Assembly: GCA_024449915.1 (NCBI GenBank)
Contig: JAMZAV010003191.1
Coordinates: 24,425-88,424 of the forward strand
Source of the DNA: Sweltsa coloradensis
Lineage: Eukaryota > Arthropoda > Insecta > Plecoptera > Chloroperlidae
Direction of reading: 5' to 3'
DNA length: 64,000 bases
Of this stretch, positions 20,201-29,699 are shown in pieces (within the stretch, counting starts at the first letter, position 1; each line of letters opens with the position of its first letter). The position numbers and the translations under genes are program-made. The notes under the pieces were generated by a model. The model was not told where the DNA came from and ran no database searches. It worked only from the letters and a program-made list of their open reading frames with translations.

Positions 20201-22095
20201 CGGATATGCTGTTTGCCTGGTAGAGAGTTAACAAACAGACAAAAAAACAAACAAAAAAAAAACAAACAAAAAAAAAAAACACCCGAGCTAAATTTTTTGG
20301 GGGTCAGTGAAATTGAAGTCTTCGCTTCGCTCATCCAATAAACTAAAAAATTTTGATAAATAATATAAACGGAAAAATTCCAAAATTTGTATACCATTTT
20401 TTAGTGGGAAGCCTGACCAGGGTTCAATTCATGCCCCTCTTCAGGTGCCTAACTAGGTATGTTTAGGAAAGGACAATTGTGAAGGGATGTCCCTTACATT
20501 CGCATACATACAGACAGACGACCATTCATTTTTTAAATAGATTTTTATATATAAAAGATAAAATAAAGGTTCTGTAAAAAAAATAACTACAATAGGAAAT
20601 CATGTAGGTGTTATAAGTCAAAGAAATTTTTTAAAAAAATCGTAAAATTGCGATTATCACTGAGAAAGAATATTGTGATGACGCTCAAATTTCACACGAA
20701 TATATTAATTCACAAAAAAATATTTCTGTGAAAAAATCATTACAATCGGATAAAGCATGTAGGTTTTATAAGTCGAAGAATTTTTTAAAAATCGAAAAAA
20801 ATCGTAAAATTGCGATTGTCATGAGAAATAATTTTTCGATTGCACTCAAAAACGTGGCAGTTCTAAGTTAAAAAATTTCTAAGGCCTCCACAAAATTTCA
20901 TCGCAATTAGTATCGGTTTAGCCGGAATCGTGCTAACAGACACACAAAAAAGAAAAGAAAGAAGAAAAAAAAGAAAGAAAGAAAGAAAGAAAGAAAGAAA
21001 AAAAACATTCCGGATTTTTTTCTTCAGTGTAGTGAAATGGAATCTTCGCTTCGCTCATCCAAAAAATTGTGTTTCTGTGTTCACTTGATAAACTAGGAAG
21101 CTTCGCAAACGCTTTTTCAGGCGCGTTGTTGGATGAGCGTAATTTTTTTTAAACGAAAAAAGCGTAAAATTGCGATTTTCATGAGAATTTTTTTTCGATT
21201 GCGCTCAAATTTCACACAAATATATTAATTTATAAAATAAAGGTTCTGTTAAAAAAAATTGTTTCAATCGTAAAAAGCATGAGCTGTGTTATAAATCAAA
21301 GAAATGTAAAATTAAACAAATAAAAAACGTAAAATTGCAATTTTCATAAAAAAATATTTTTTGATTGCGCTCAAATTTCACACGAATATATTAATTCATA
21401 AAATTAAGGTTCTGTGAAAAAATCATTACAATCGGATAAAGCATGTAGGTGTTATAAGTCAAAGAATGTTTTAAAAAATCGAAAAAATCGTAAAATTGCA
21501 ATTTTCATAAAAAATAATTTTCTATTGCGCTCAAATTTCACACAAATATAAAAACTCATTAAATAAAGGTTCTGTGAAAAATCATTACATTCGGATAAAG
21601 CATGTAGGTGTTATAAGTCAAAGAATTGTTTTTTAAATCGAAAAAAAACGTAAAATTGAGATTTTCATGAGAAATAATTTTTCGATTGCGCTCAAAAACA
21701 TGGCAGTTCTTGGTTTAGACATTTCGAAGGCCTCCATAAAATTGCATCGCAAATGGAGTATCGGTTTATTTGGAATCGTGCTAACAGACACACAATAATA
21801 CAATCAGAAAGAAAAAAAAAACATTCCGGATTTTTTTCTCCAGTGTAGTGAAATGGTTTCTTCGCTTCGCTCGCTACGCTCGTTGACCTTTGAATGTTGT
21901 AACTAACGGTGGGTAAAAAGTAAAAGCCCTTACATGTGCGACATCTGGAGCTCTTGTCAATCCCAATCCTCGGAGTAATCTCATCTTGAGTTCTTCTACA
22001 TCTTCTTGACCCTGACTGACAGCGGGGAAGCACGCCAACACAGCGAGGAGACACATACTCCAGAGGGGTGACAATGTCTGATGACACTGACACTT
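12691..22095 (-). CDS. mav: Maverick-like TGF-beta superfamily ligand gene (3 exons, apparently damaged)
   Basis: Secreted dimeric growth factor of the TGF-beta superfamily: signal peptide, prodomain, C-terminal cystine knot. The three exons join with correct phases: exon 1 ends at 21934 (phase 0, donor GTAAGG), exon 2 is 14230-14071 (acceptor TTTTTGTCTCTAG, phase-1 end), exon 3 starts at 13723. The knot has the nine-cysteine activin/GDF8-type pattern (C-x6-CC, C-x3-C, CC, C-x-C). Segments such as FKDIEGFEYIVQPKEF, CKGSCPPRY and LECSC resemble invertebrate Maverick proteins more than BMPs or activins; this subfamily call is from memory of the family, not a search. Four N-glycosylation sequons lie in the prodomain (NVS, NLS, NRT, NST). 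No canonical furin site is evident. Two oddities: a 5-bp duplication shifts frame between prodomain and knot, and the normal stop is lost with read-through into a tandem copy. It may be a pseudogene, a variant allele or an assembly error. Confidence 0.8.
14071..14230 (-). CDS. mav: Exon 2 of the Maverick-like ligand: prodomain helix region
   Basis: 160 nt, 53 codons plus one base. It begins immediately after the acceptor TTTTTGTCTCTAG and starts MNVSQEEYSRAYKEYLRSIE, with NVS and NLS sequons and the acidic/aromatic heptad-like character of TGF-beta prodomain alpha-helices. It ends SFTQAKY plus one G before a GTACAA donor (weak, not GTRAGT). That G joins AT at the start of exon 3 to give an Asp codon. 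The first ~44 nt of this exon are also present in tandem copies in the upstream intron. Confidence 0.75.
14231..14403 (-). repeat. 59-bp tandem array of exon-2 start plus splice acceptor (gene-proximal part)
   Basis: The acceptor-plus-exon segment is repeated immediately upstream of exon 2. CTAGAGACAAAAAC (plus strand) recurs at 14231, 14290 and 14349, spacing 59 bp. Each unit contains the last ~15 nt of the intron (TTTTTGTCTCTAG) and about 44 nt of exon 2 coding for MNVSQEEYSR and a few more residues. The third extra unit is interrupted at 14403 by a transposon-like insertion and resumes at 17851. Confidence 0.9.
14617..15352 (+). mobile_element. HINE-like element, family C, copy 1
   Basis: Starts TTAAGCGAGCGAAGCGAGCG, has a T/G-rich microsatellite near 14675-14740, and ends with the inverse of its start (GCTCGCTTA) followed by TCAACGCGTCCAACTGAGCG and TTTCCTAG before T. 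The body (GTTCGAACGGAGGCTCGGAT and CCTCTAGATGGCGGTGGATT regions) is unrelated to families A and B but the 3' tail has the same architecture. A second copy lies 170 bp downstream. Confidence 0.75.
15521..16236 (+). mobile_element. HINE-like element, family C, copy 2
   Basis: Closely similar to 14617-15352 along its whole length, same orientation, same TTAAGCGAGCG start and GCGTTTCCTAG end. The two copies differ by small indels in the T/G tract and scattered substitutions. Confidence 0.75.
16563..17184. mobile_element. Foldback element (622 bp) with possible 9-bp target duplication, Mutator-like
   Basis: A large palindrome: CCCACAGTGCCGCTTCCC near 16574 pairs with the complement ending near 17179, and the arms continue through repeated TTGGCCAACACCCTGCATT and CCGTAAACGATG blocks to a centre near 16890. 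CATCGTACA occurs just outside both ends (16554-16562 and 17185-17193). Nine-base duplications with long inverted repeats are typical of Mutator-like elements; the outermost 8 bases of the arms match poorly, so boundaries are uncertain. Confidence 0.6.
17205..17465. repeat. (GAC)n-containing GC-rich repeat, related inversely to 10500-10760
   Basis: Contains an uninterrupted GAC run at about 17256-17285 flanked by CCTTTGACTACCTC and GACGATGACGCAGGCGACAA. The reverse complement of 10500-10760 shares the blocks CTTTGACTACCTC, CACGACGTGGGG and CAGCACAGGCCT. A shorter related piece (CCGACGACAACC...CAAAGCTCGCC) lies near 24515-24565. The aspartate-rich frame across it is a repeat by-product. Confidence 0.6.
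17851..17999 (-). repeat. 59-bp exon-2/acceptor array, gene-distal part beyond the inserted element
   Basis: Continuation of the array interrupted at 14403. The acceptor motif recurs at 17862 (as CTTGAG), 17923 and 17982, spacing 61 and 59 bp. The array therefore held the true exon 2 plus about five partial copies before the insertion. Confidence 0.85.
18449..18888 (-). mobile_element. HINE-like element, family A (tail variant), full ends
   Basis: Minus strand: starts TTGGATGAGCGAAGCGAAG at 18888, ends GCGCCTGAAAAAGCG, TTTGCGAAGCTTCCTAG at 18449, followed by T. Between tail and core the inverted 5' terminus AAGCTCATCCAACAA is present. Confidence 0.75.
18915..19058 (-). mobile_element. HINE-like 3' end fragment, family A
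   Basis: Only the tail (GCGAAGCTTCCAAG, variant of CCTAG), inverted terminus and part of one core unit remain. Confidence 0.6.
19080..19530. repeat. Direct repeat of a ~75-bp block
   Basis: GAAACCTTCCCCGT then TGTGCCAAGTTTCATGGAGA and TCGGATGAATGGT occur at about 19091-19165 and 19448-19522, within otherwise undefined intron sequence. Confidence 0.6.
19570..20338 (-). mobile_element. HINE-like element, family B, full ends
   Basis: Minus strand: starts TTGGATGAGCGAAGCGAAGA, then a G/T-rich microsatellite, CTCTGAACTTAGAGGTG, and a core of about 178 bp repeated twice (AGTTTTTTGATTT...GGTGGGGCTACAACGTTCAT; units near 19736 and 19914), ending AAGCTCATCCATCAACGCGG then CGGGACTTTAGCGTTTTCCTAG. Same termini as family A, different body. 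Confidence 0.75.
20345..20515. repeat. Repeat shared by flanks of two HINE copies (copy 1)
   Basis: ATAATATAAACGGAAAA, GGGAAGCCTGACCAGGGT, CAATTCATG and CTAACTAGGTATGTT recur at 22975-23110; an opposite-strand relative lies at 52630-52710. The left flanks of the two HINEs (ACTAATTAAAACTCAA at 19535 and 22450) also match, so an element-bearing unit was duplicated. Confidence 0.6.
20561..21062 (-). mobile_element. HINE-like element, family A, 3' tail missing
   Basis: Minus strand 5' end TTGGATGAGCGAAGCGAAG at 21062, an AAAG-type tract at 20945-21003, about three core units, no CCTAG tail. Confidence 0.7.
21093..21882 (-). mobile_element. HINE-like element, family A, four core units, 5' end truncated
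   Basis: Minus strand tail GCGAAGCTTCCTAG at 21093, inverted terminus, then about four tandem core units (GTAAAATTGCGATTTTCAT and relatives near 21160, 21330, 21490, 21650). The 5' end stops at CGAGCGTAGCGAGCGAAGCG without TTGGATGAG. It lies about 50 bp from the exon 1 splice donor of the ligand gene. Confidence 0.7.
21934..22056 (-). CDS. mav: Exon 1 of the Maverick-like ligand: signal peptide and start of prodomain
   Basis: Forty-one codons from ATG at 22056 to the donor CAT|GTAAGG at 21934/21933. The N-terminus MCLLAVLACFPAVSQGQ is a typical signal peptide with likely cleavage near SQG. The following stretch, EDVEELKMRLLRGLGL, resembles the start of TGF-beta-family prodomains. An in-frame Met 36 codons upstream (22164) was rejected because it lies upstream of the TATA box, so it would not be in the transcript; no ATG lies between the predicted transcription start (~22095) and 22056. 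The exon ends in phase 0 and reads directly into exon 2 (PDVAH|MNVSQEE), which supports the join. A HINE-like element ends about 50 bp inside the intron from this donor. Confidence 0.75.
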
Positions 22096-22180
22096 CGCCT
22101 GCACATGACGAGGTCTTCCCGCTTTATATAGCGCGCTTAGAGCACTATACGAGCGATTGGCCAATCATGAGCGGATTGGT
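22096..22180 (-). promoter_or_regulatory. Core promoter: TATA box and CCAAT boxes of the Maverick-like gene
   Basis: On the minus strand TATATAAA occupies 22130-22123, which predicts initiation near 22095 and a 5' leader of about 40 nt. CCAAT boxes lie at 22160-22156 and 22179-22175; the first belongs to the palindrome ATTGGCCAAT (22156-22165). Spacing of the CCAAT boxes about 30-50 bp upstream of the TATA box is conventional. The call rests on motifs and their position relative to exon 1 only. Confidence 0.6.
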
Positions 22181-22480
22181 TGATCGGTCCTCGTAGGCGT
22201 AAACCTTTGAAATCTCTAAACTTTCCACTGAAGATTTTAGTGCAACAAGATAAGATTTTACAAGAGTGAGTATTGCACTTGTACACAAGTATTGCTACTT
22301 TTTAATCCAATCCCCATACCCAGACTGAGATTCAGTTTATTTATTTATTTGGCAACATATCTTTAACAGGGCATAGCCCCGAAGGTAACATATAATTTAA
22401 CAAAATGCATGTGCGTGTATGTGTATGTGTGAGTTTTCATGTCTAATTCAAACTAATTAAAACTCAACATTCATTTAAAA

Positions 22481-22949
22481 CTAGGAAGCTTCGCAAACGC
22501 CTTTTCAGGCGCGTTGTTGTATGAGCGTAATTTTTAAAAAACGAATAAAAGCGTAAAATTGCTATTATCACGAAAATTAGTTTTTCGATTGCGCTCAAAT
22601 TTCACACGAATATATAAATTTATGAAATTAAGGTTCTGTGAAAAAACATTACAATCGAATAAAGCATGTAGGTGTTATAAGTCGAAGAAATTTTAAAAAA
22701 ATCGAAAAAAATCGTAAAATTGCGATTTTCATGAGAAATAATTTTTTGATTGCGCTCAAAAACGTGGCAGTTCTAAGTTCAGAGATTTCGAAGGCCTCCA
22801 TAAAATTTCATCGCAATCGGAGTATCGGTTTAGCCGGAATCGTGTTAACAGACAGACAAAAATACAAAAAAAAGGAAAAAAAACATTCCGGATTTTTTTC
22901 TCCAGTGTAGTGAAATGGAATCTTCGCTTCGCTCGCTACGCTCATCCAA
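22481..22949 (-). mobile_element. HINE-like element, family A, full ends
   Basis: Minus strand starts TTGGATGAGCGTAGCGAGCG at 22949 and ends GCGCCTGAAAAGGCG, TTTGCGAAGCTTCCTAG at 22481, with about two core units. It sits ~300 bp upstream of the ligand promoter. Confidence 0.75.
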
Positions 22950-23161
22950 TAAACTAAACATAAATTTAGAAAAATAATATAAACGGAAAATTTCCAACAT
23001 TGGTATAAACTATTTTTAGCGGGAAGCCTGACCAGGGTGCAATTCATGGCCCCTAACTAGGTATGTTGCGGATAGGACAATTATTGTGAAGGGTTGTCCC
23101 TTGCATTCGTATTACCGACTGAGGAAAATAGACTGGTAAAAATATTGTAGATTTTTAATAC

Positions 23162-26100
23162 TAGCGGCAAAATGTGAGACATTTGGGTACCGGGCTGATT
23201 TATAGGTAAAAAACCCCAATAAATCCGAATTTGCCCGGTACCACCTCGGATTTTGGCCCGTTTGCCCAGAATTCAAGATGGCGTCCAACAAGGTGTAAAA
23301 TCCGGGTAAACCCATTAAAAGAACTATTTTCATTCAATGAACACGTCAGTGGGGTTCATTTTACGGTTTTCGGAGTCGCGGAGAACGATGTAAAGTGTTG
23401 CGTTAACGCCCAAGAAACGGAAGTACCATTTTCAAAATGGCGGCCACTTTGATGGAGAAAACTGGGTCTTTTTTCCCCTTTGAGTAAATACCATTTTATA
23501 CGTGTGAGACATTGTGGTACCGGGCTGAATTATGGGTAACAAACCCCGCTGAATCTTAATCTGCCCGGTACCACCTCAGGTTATGACCCATTTGCCCGGA
23601 ATTCAAGATGGCGTCCAACAAGATGTTGAAAAGCGCAGGAAAAGTTCTATTAATTTTGGGTAAACACTAAAGGAGGGCTCATTTTAAGTTTTTCGGGGTC
23701 AAGGAGAACGATGGAATGTGTTGCGGAAACGCCAAAGAACCGGAAGTACCATTTTCAAAATGGCGGCCACGTTCATATGGGAAAAAACGGGATTTTCCGT
23801 TTTCTTGGGATAAATACCATTTCATGTGTGAGACATTAGGGAACCGGCCTAATTTGTAAGTTACAAACCATGTGGAATCTGAATTTGTCCGGTACCATCT
23901 TGGATTTTGACCCATTTGCCCGGATTTCAAGATGACGTGCAACAAGTTGTTAAAAAGGGATACACCTATTTAAAGTCCTATTAGTGCTAGATGAACATCT
24001 TAGAAGGGTTTTTCGGGTCAAGAAGAACGATGGTACGTGTTGCGGTAACGCCCAAGAAAAGGAAGTACCATTTTCAAAATGGCGTCCACTTTGATATGGC
24101 GAAAAGTGTATTTTTTGCCCCCTTTGAGTAAAAATACCATGTTATACTTGTGAGACATTGAGGTACCGGGCTGAATTATGGGTAACAAGGCCCCGCTGAA
24201 TCTTAATCTGGTCGGGATACCACCTCGAATTTTGACCCATTTGCCCGGAATTCAAGATGGCCTCCAACAAGGTGTTAAAAAGCATAAGAAAAGTCCTATT
24301 AATGTTGAGTGAACACGCTAGACGTAATTTGTTTATAACGTTTTTGTTTTAAAAAATGTCTTATCTTTTCTTAGTTAGAATTAAATTTATCTTTCTAAGT
24401 TAGAATTAAATAACTGGTGCAGCATAATGGTTTTATTTGTATTGATTTTTCAAACCTTAATGATATCACGTGTGATTCACAAGGAAATTGATAACACTAG
24501 TCCAAAGTTATGTTTTCCCCGACGACAACCGCCAAAGCTCGCCTCTAGTTTCGGAGAGTATTATACTCCCCTATATTATACTGTGTGGTGTTTGCGAGAT
24601 TGGTTTTGTCTCTTTCATCGTCTTATGATTAGCAGAGCCATGCCTGTAGTTTGAGAATGTGTGTCCACTTCTGCAGAGATACAAAGCAATGCTCTCTTCA
24701 CCCAGTCGTCCGATGATACACAGTCACACACATCTATTTGTCATAAAAATTCCAGTTTCCATTTGTTTGTAGATTATGGATTAGTACAGGTATCAATGTT
24801 GTGCAACGATCCACGGTGTCCCTAGAATCCATACTTACAAAGAAGAAGTGGTTACCGGCACGCATATTAACAATTATTATTCAAGTGTCAGTTCATGAAT
24901 CATGAGTCAACTGAATAATATAGAATGTCTTCTCCTGGGAGAAGTAGAGATTCGTGTATGTAGACATCACATTTCTGAGCTTGAGAATCATATAGGTTGG
25001 TATTTTAATCTCTGGATATTATGGATAAGGGCAAAAACTAGCATGCAAACTTAAATTCTGTTATATATCACATTTATGAACAAATTTCCTTCAAAGCATC
25101 TTCTCAATCGACGTCTTTAGCCACACCATTGTGGCAATTTCCTCTACAATTGCACAAAACGGTGCATACATCACTCACGTCGCGTCTGCATCTTCACAGC
25201 ATGGTCGCACATCCCGACAAGCATCCACAAGAGGTGATTGTTCTGCGTGCCTGAGGGATTGCTTCTAAAGTTGTCAAGATAGGTACCAACTCAGATCCCT
25301 CAACCTTCCATCCGCAATCACAGTACAGGGGTAGTTTTGGACTTTTCAACACCTTGTTGGACGCCATCTTGAATTCCGGGCAAATGGGTCAAAATTCGAG
25401 GTAGTATCGAGCAGATTAAGATTCAGCGGGCCTTGTTACCCATAATTCAGCCCGGTACCTCAATGTCTCACAAGTATAACATGGTATTTTTACTCAAAGG
25501 GGGCAAAAAATACACTTTTCGCCATATCAAAGTGGACGCCATTTTGAAAATGGTACTTCCTTTTCTTGGGCGTTACCGCAACACGTCCATCGTTCTTCTT
25601 GACCCGAAAAACCCTTCTAAGATGTTCATCTAGCACTAATAGGACTTTAAATAGGTGTATCCCTTTTTAACAACTTGTTGCACGTCATCTTGAAATCCGG
25701 GCAAATGGGTCAAAATCCAAGATGGTACCGGACAAATTCAGATTCCACATGGTTTGTAACTTATAAATTAGGCCGGTTCCCTAATGTCTCACACATGAAA
25801 TGGTATTTATCCCAAGAAAACGGAAAATCCCGTTTTTTCCCACATGTACGTGGCCGCCATTTTGAAAATGGTACTTCCGGTTCTTTGGCGTTTCCGGAAT
25901 ACACATTTCATCGTTCTCCTTGACCCCGAAAACCTTAAAATGAGCCCTCCTTTAGTGTTTACCCAAAATTAATAGAACTTTTCCTGCGCTTTTCAACATC
26001 TTGTTGGACGCCATCTTGAATTCCGGGCAAATGGGTCAAAACCTGAGGTGGTACCGGGCAGATTAAGATTCAACGGGGTTTGTTACCATAATTCAGCCCG

Positions 26101-26461
26101 GTACCACAATGTCTCACAAGTATAAAATGGTATTTACTCAAAGGGGAAAAAACCATGTTTTCTCCATATAAAAGTGGCCTCCATTTTGAAAATGGTACTT
26201 CCGTTTCTTGGGCGTTTACGAAACACTTTTCATCGTTCTCCGCGACCCCTAAAACCGTAAAATGAATCCCACTGACGTTGTTCATTGAATCAAAACTAGT
26301 GATTTTTAATGGGTTGACCCGGATTTTACACCTTGTTGGACGCCATCTTGAATTCTGGGCAAACGGGCCAAAATCCGAGGTGGTACCGGGCAAATTCGGA
26401 TTTATTGGGGTTTTTTACCTATGAATCAGCCCGGTACCCAAATGTCTCACATTTTGCCGCT
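23162..26461. mobile_element. 3.3-kb element: inverted arms made of ~325-bp tandem repeats
   Basis: Left arm 23162-24298 and right arm 25336-26461 are inverted copies, ending TAGCGGCAAAATGTGAGACA on both sides. Each arm is built of about 3.5 direct repeats (~325 bp; GTGAGACAT near 23173, 23503, 23827, 24149) with conserved blocks GGTACCGGGCTGA, TTGCCCGGAATTCAAGATGG and ACCATTTTCAAAATGGCG. The spacer 24299-25335 is unique apart from a short GC-rich repeat near 24515. No transposase frame; no clear target duplication. Confidence 0.75.
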
Positions 26462-26883
26462 AACATTGATTTCTAAGCATATATTTGGATTTCTCGACTG
26501 GTCTAAAACCTCGGAAAAAACTTTAGTCAGGATTGCCGGTCTCGACGGGTTTTGAACCCAGGACCTCGTGCAAACACTGTCGATATAGAACAATAGGTAT
26601 GGTTTTAATACATCAGTTATAGTTTCTGAAAATACCAAATATATTTTGTATTTATTTTTGGTTGACTGATAATTCCTATAATTGCTAATTTGATGAGTGA
26701 TAGATTTGTGCTGTTCCTCAATAAGTATATAGAATGATTTGCATAGCTAACTTTCATTTTTTTTTACAAATACCTTTCAATAGACAATGGGGTACTTTGA
26801 ATAAGTATATAATAACTATATTTTTAATTTTGTGTTTTCAAGACTTATTTCTTAATTTACTCATCTCGTACCAGAAAATATAA

Positions 26884-27480
26884 TTGGATTAGCGAAGCGA
26901 AGACTTCAATTTCACTGACCCCCCAAAAAATTTAGCTCGGAATTGTTTTTTTGTTTTTTTGTTTTTTATTTTGTTTTTTTGTTTGTTTTTTGTCTGTTTG
27001 TTCTCACGGGCAAACGGCATATAGCGATCTTGATGAAAATTGAAGGGGACCTTATAAATCTCTGAACTTAGACCTGCCACGTTTTTGGGTACAATCGAAG
27101 AAATATTTCTCATGAATATTATACTTTTATAATTTTTTTAGATTTTTAATGCAATATTTTCGTGATATTTGGGCCGATTCTGACCAAACGGGTGGGGCTA
27201 CAACGTCCATATTTCACATGGACATTAAGGTTATGGTGATGTAGTAGGCCTACCTTTTGAAAGAAAAAGTTGAAAAAGTTAGCCAGAATCCATAGAATAA
27301 AGGTTTAAATATGAGTTTTTTTAGGTTTATAATATCAATTAACAAGTAACAATAGAAACTTGACAGCAATTACCTACAATGCATTCAAAAAGCACTTGCA
27401 AAGCAAAAGTGGTCCTACGCAAACTAACAACTTAAAAAAAGCTTATCCATCAACGCGGCGGGACTTAAACGTTTTTCTAG
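26884..27480 (+). mobile_element. HINE-like element, family B, full ends
   Basis: Starts TTGGATTAGCGAAGCGAAGA, TTCAATTTCACTGACC, a TTTG-rich tract (26945-27003), GGTGGGGCTACAACGTCC core, and ends GCTTATCCATCAACGCGGC then GGGACTTAAACGTTTTTCTAG before T. Confidence 0.75.
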
Positions 27481-27482
27481 TT

Positions 27483-28546
27483 TTGATCACCAAACGGGCA
27501 CAATAACTTTAGTGTTGCGTGCCCTAAAACCCTAATAACTAACTAACTAATCACCAATGCTTTAACCACTAAGTAGGAGACAATTATTGCAGTTTCTTTA
27601 TTCGTAAAGTGGTGGCGGAGAGAAACACAAAAAAGACGCGGGGGTCCGACACAAATTGCCCGCAGGAACTTATATTTTTTAAATTTAAACGCAATTTGGT
27701 GCAGAGTTGTGCAAATCAGCATGTTTGCTTGGTAGGTCTAATGCAATCTAAACAAAACTAAATCAATAATATTTGTAAACATCTATAAACAAACACATAA
27801 ATAACGTTGCCAGAAAGAACATGGTATTAATGCACGAGGCAAAGTATTATTTGCATAACAATGATAAATTACGTTATTATTTGTTAACACTTAACCGACA
27901 AAGACGCATAAATAAAGTTCCTTCTCATTGGTAAAAATTAATAATCTGTAATATTTTTATATTATGCTGATAACGATATGTAACTAATGCAAACAGCGTT
28001 CGAGGTGTTGTTAGCTCAGCAATGAAATAGGGTCGTTTAAAACAAAATGTGGGCAGGGAATAGTGTGGAACTTGTCCCCAAACACGCTGGTCCAAGTTGA
28101 TGAATGATGATGGAGGAACATCAACATCACCGATCAGGCACCCAGAAGCGTTTAAGACGTCCTCCCGGCAGGCTCAAACCCGAATTCAATCCCCGGTCGA
28201 AGTGATTTGGTAATTTATGGATGGTATTCAATATGAACTTTTCACCTAGCCCTAGAGTATTTCCATACTAATTAAATCGAGAAATAGTACAAAGTTCGTT
28301 CTATGCATTTTTCAACCAACAATATCAGTCTGTATGAGTAAAGGAATTGAGAATCCCCATGAAGTGTGTTTCATGAAGAGACCCCATCGGGGATGCGGGA
28401 GGGCTACAATGGGTATCAATAATTCCGTACATGGCAGTCCATAATGTCGACTGGGCATCCTTGACTTTTACCAGGGCCCCTCGACTGTGCGTTCTCTTCT
28501 CGACTACACTACTGGGCAAAGATTTAATAATTTCTAAATTCGTTCA
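27483..28546. other. No gene seen
   Basis: AT-rich sequence. A GGGCAC...TAACTTTAGTGTTG stretch at 27497-27530 resembles 17513-17540. A tRNA-like B-box remnant may lie near 28180-28200 (CCGAATTCAATCCCCGGTC), too degenerate to call. Confidence 0.35.
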
Positions 28547-28554
28547 GCTTAGCG

Positions 28555-29135
28555 AAGTGGCGGATACAGGGGTAGGGCGATCGCCCCCCCCCCATGATTC
28601 TTTAAAAATAAAAATAAAAATGATTTTACTATTTTATTGTGCACGCACCAAATGCACTCTAAAAACCTGATATTCAAAATTTTCGCCTGCGGCGCTATTT
28701 ATTTAAAACTCCCAATAAAAATAAACTTTCCTTTATGTTGTCAGAAATAATCAGTTTGCCTCTGAAATGTGTCTGCATCAGTGTACTTCGATTTATTAGG
28801 TTGTCCTGATGAATTGAAAATAAGATCAAACGTTTATAATAATGTTGCAATCTAGACCAATGCTGTAAATTGTAAGCTCGACATGACGAAAAAACAAATT
28901 GGTGCACACAAACTAGAACTACATTGTTTCCGTATTACATTCCGCCCACCACTTTTTTCTAAAACGCACCAAATGCACTCTAAAAACCTGATTTTCAAAA
29001 TTTTCGTCTGCGGCGCAATTAATGGGGGCTCCGCCCCCCATAACCCCCCGTGCATCCGCACTTAGACCCTTTCCCACGACTGTACATGCACACGCAAATC
29101 GCCCCCCCCATGATTATGTCCTAGATCCGCCACTG
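28555..29135. mobile_element. hAT-type MITE with 8-bp target duplication
   Basis: Ends are AAGTGGCGGATACAGG (28555) and CCTAGATCCGCCACTG (29135), i.e. the CAGTGGCGGAT hAT-like terminus with one mutated base on the left. GCTTAGCG flanks it on both sides (28547-28554, 29136-29143), the 8-bp duplication expected for hAT. C-runs near both ends (28584, 29101) and an internal direct repeat (CACCAAATGCACTCTAAAAA at ~28646 and ~28967). Non-autonomous. Confidence 0.85.
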
Positions 29136-29267
29136 GCTTAGCGAAACGAGTCATAACAATATTATGGTAATTAGATTAAGTTATATTGTTTAATGTAACA
29201 AATGACCAACAGTGTTGAGTTGCCATACGTCGAGTAATGTGTGGGGCGGATGGGAGGTGGGGATTAA

Positions 29268-29697
29268 ATAAATAAATAAAATAAATTTTATTTAGAGTCT
29301 GCCCACTCAGTTATATAACTGATTTTCAGTGGGGGACTTTAAATCAAAGCGACCAAGCCAACCCTGCAGGCGCCGACGCAATCGACGAGTGAGCGATAAC
29401 CAACCAAAGATCGATATTTTTAATAGGGAATATAGCAATCATTGGTATGGACAGTGCGAACACCCGCGAATCAACGCCAGAATCAACAAGGCCGATTCAG
29501 AACAACTCTGAAATTTATTATGTGCTTCGTTGCTAGGACGGCTCCAAAGTCACCGTTTACAAACTCCTAAGACAAGAACTGATGGACTTAAGTCCAAATC
29601 AGAAGTTAAAAAACTTCTGACTTAAGCGGGAATCGAACCCTGGACCTTCTGCATTGTAAGCAGATACGCTAACAACAAGACCAACGAGCCACACAAA
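29268..29697 (-). mobile_element. tRNA-derived SINE
   Basis: The minus strand begins TGGCTCGTTGGTCTTG (A-box-like) and has GGTTCGATTCC (a perfect B-box) about 45 nt on, separated by CTGCTTACAATGCAG, a valine-tRNA-like anticodon arm. The body continues ~370 bp to ACTGAAAATCAGTTATATAA and an AAATAAAATTTATTT tail. A diverged copy of the same tail (CCACTGAAAATCAGTTATAT) occurs at 55690-55755. The anticodon loop and length exclude a working tRNA gene. Confidence 0.75.
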
Positions 29698-29699
29698 GG

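Noticed and set aside
29618..29697. Possible functional tRNA gene
   Set aside because: Acceptor stem does not pair, anticodon would be ACA, and the sequence continues into a long SINE body.
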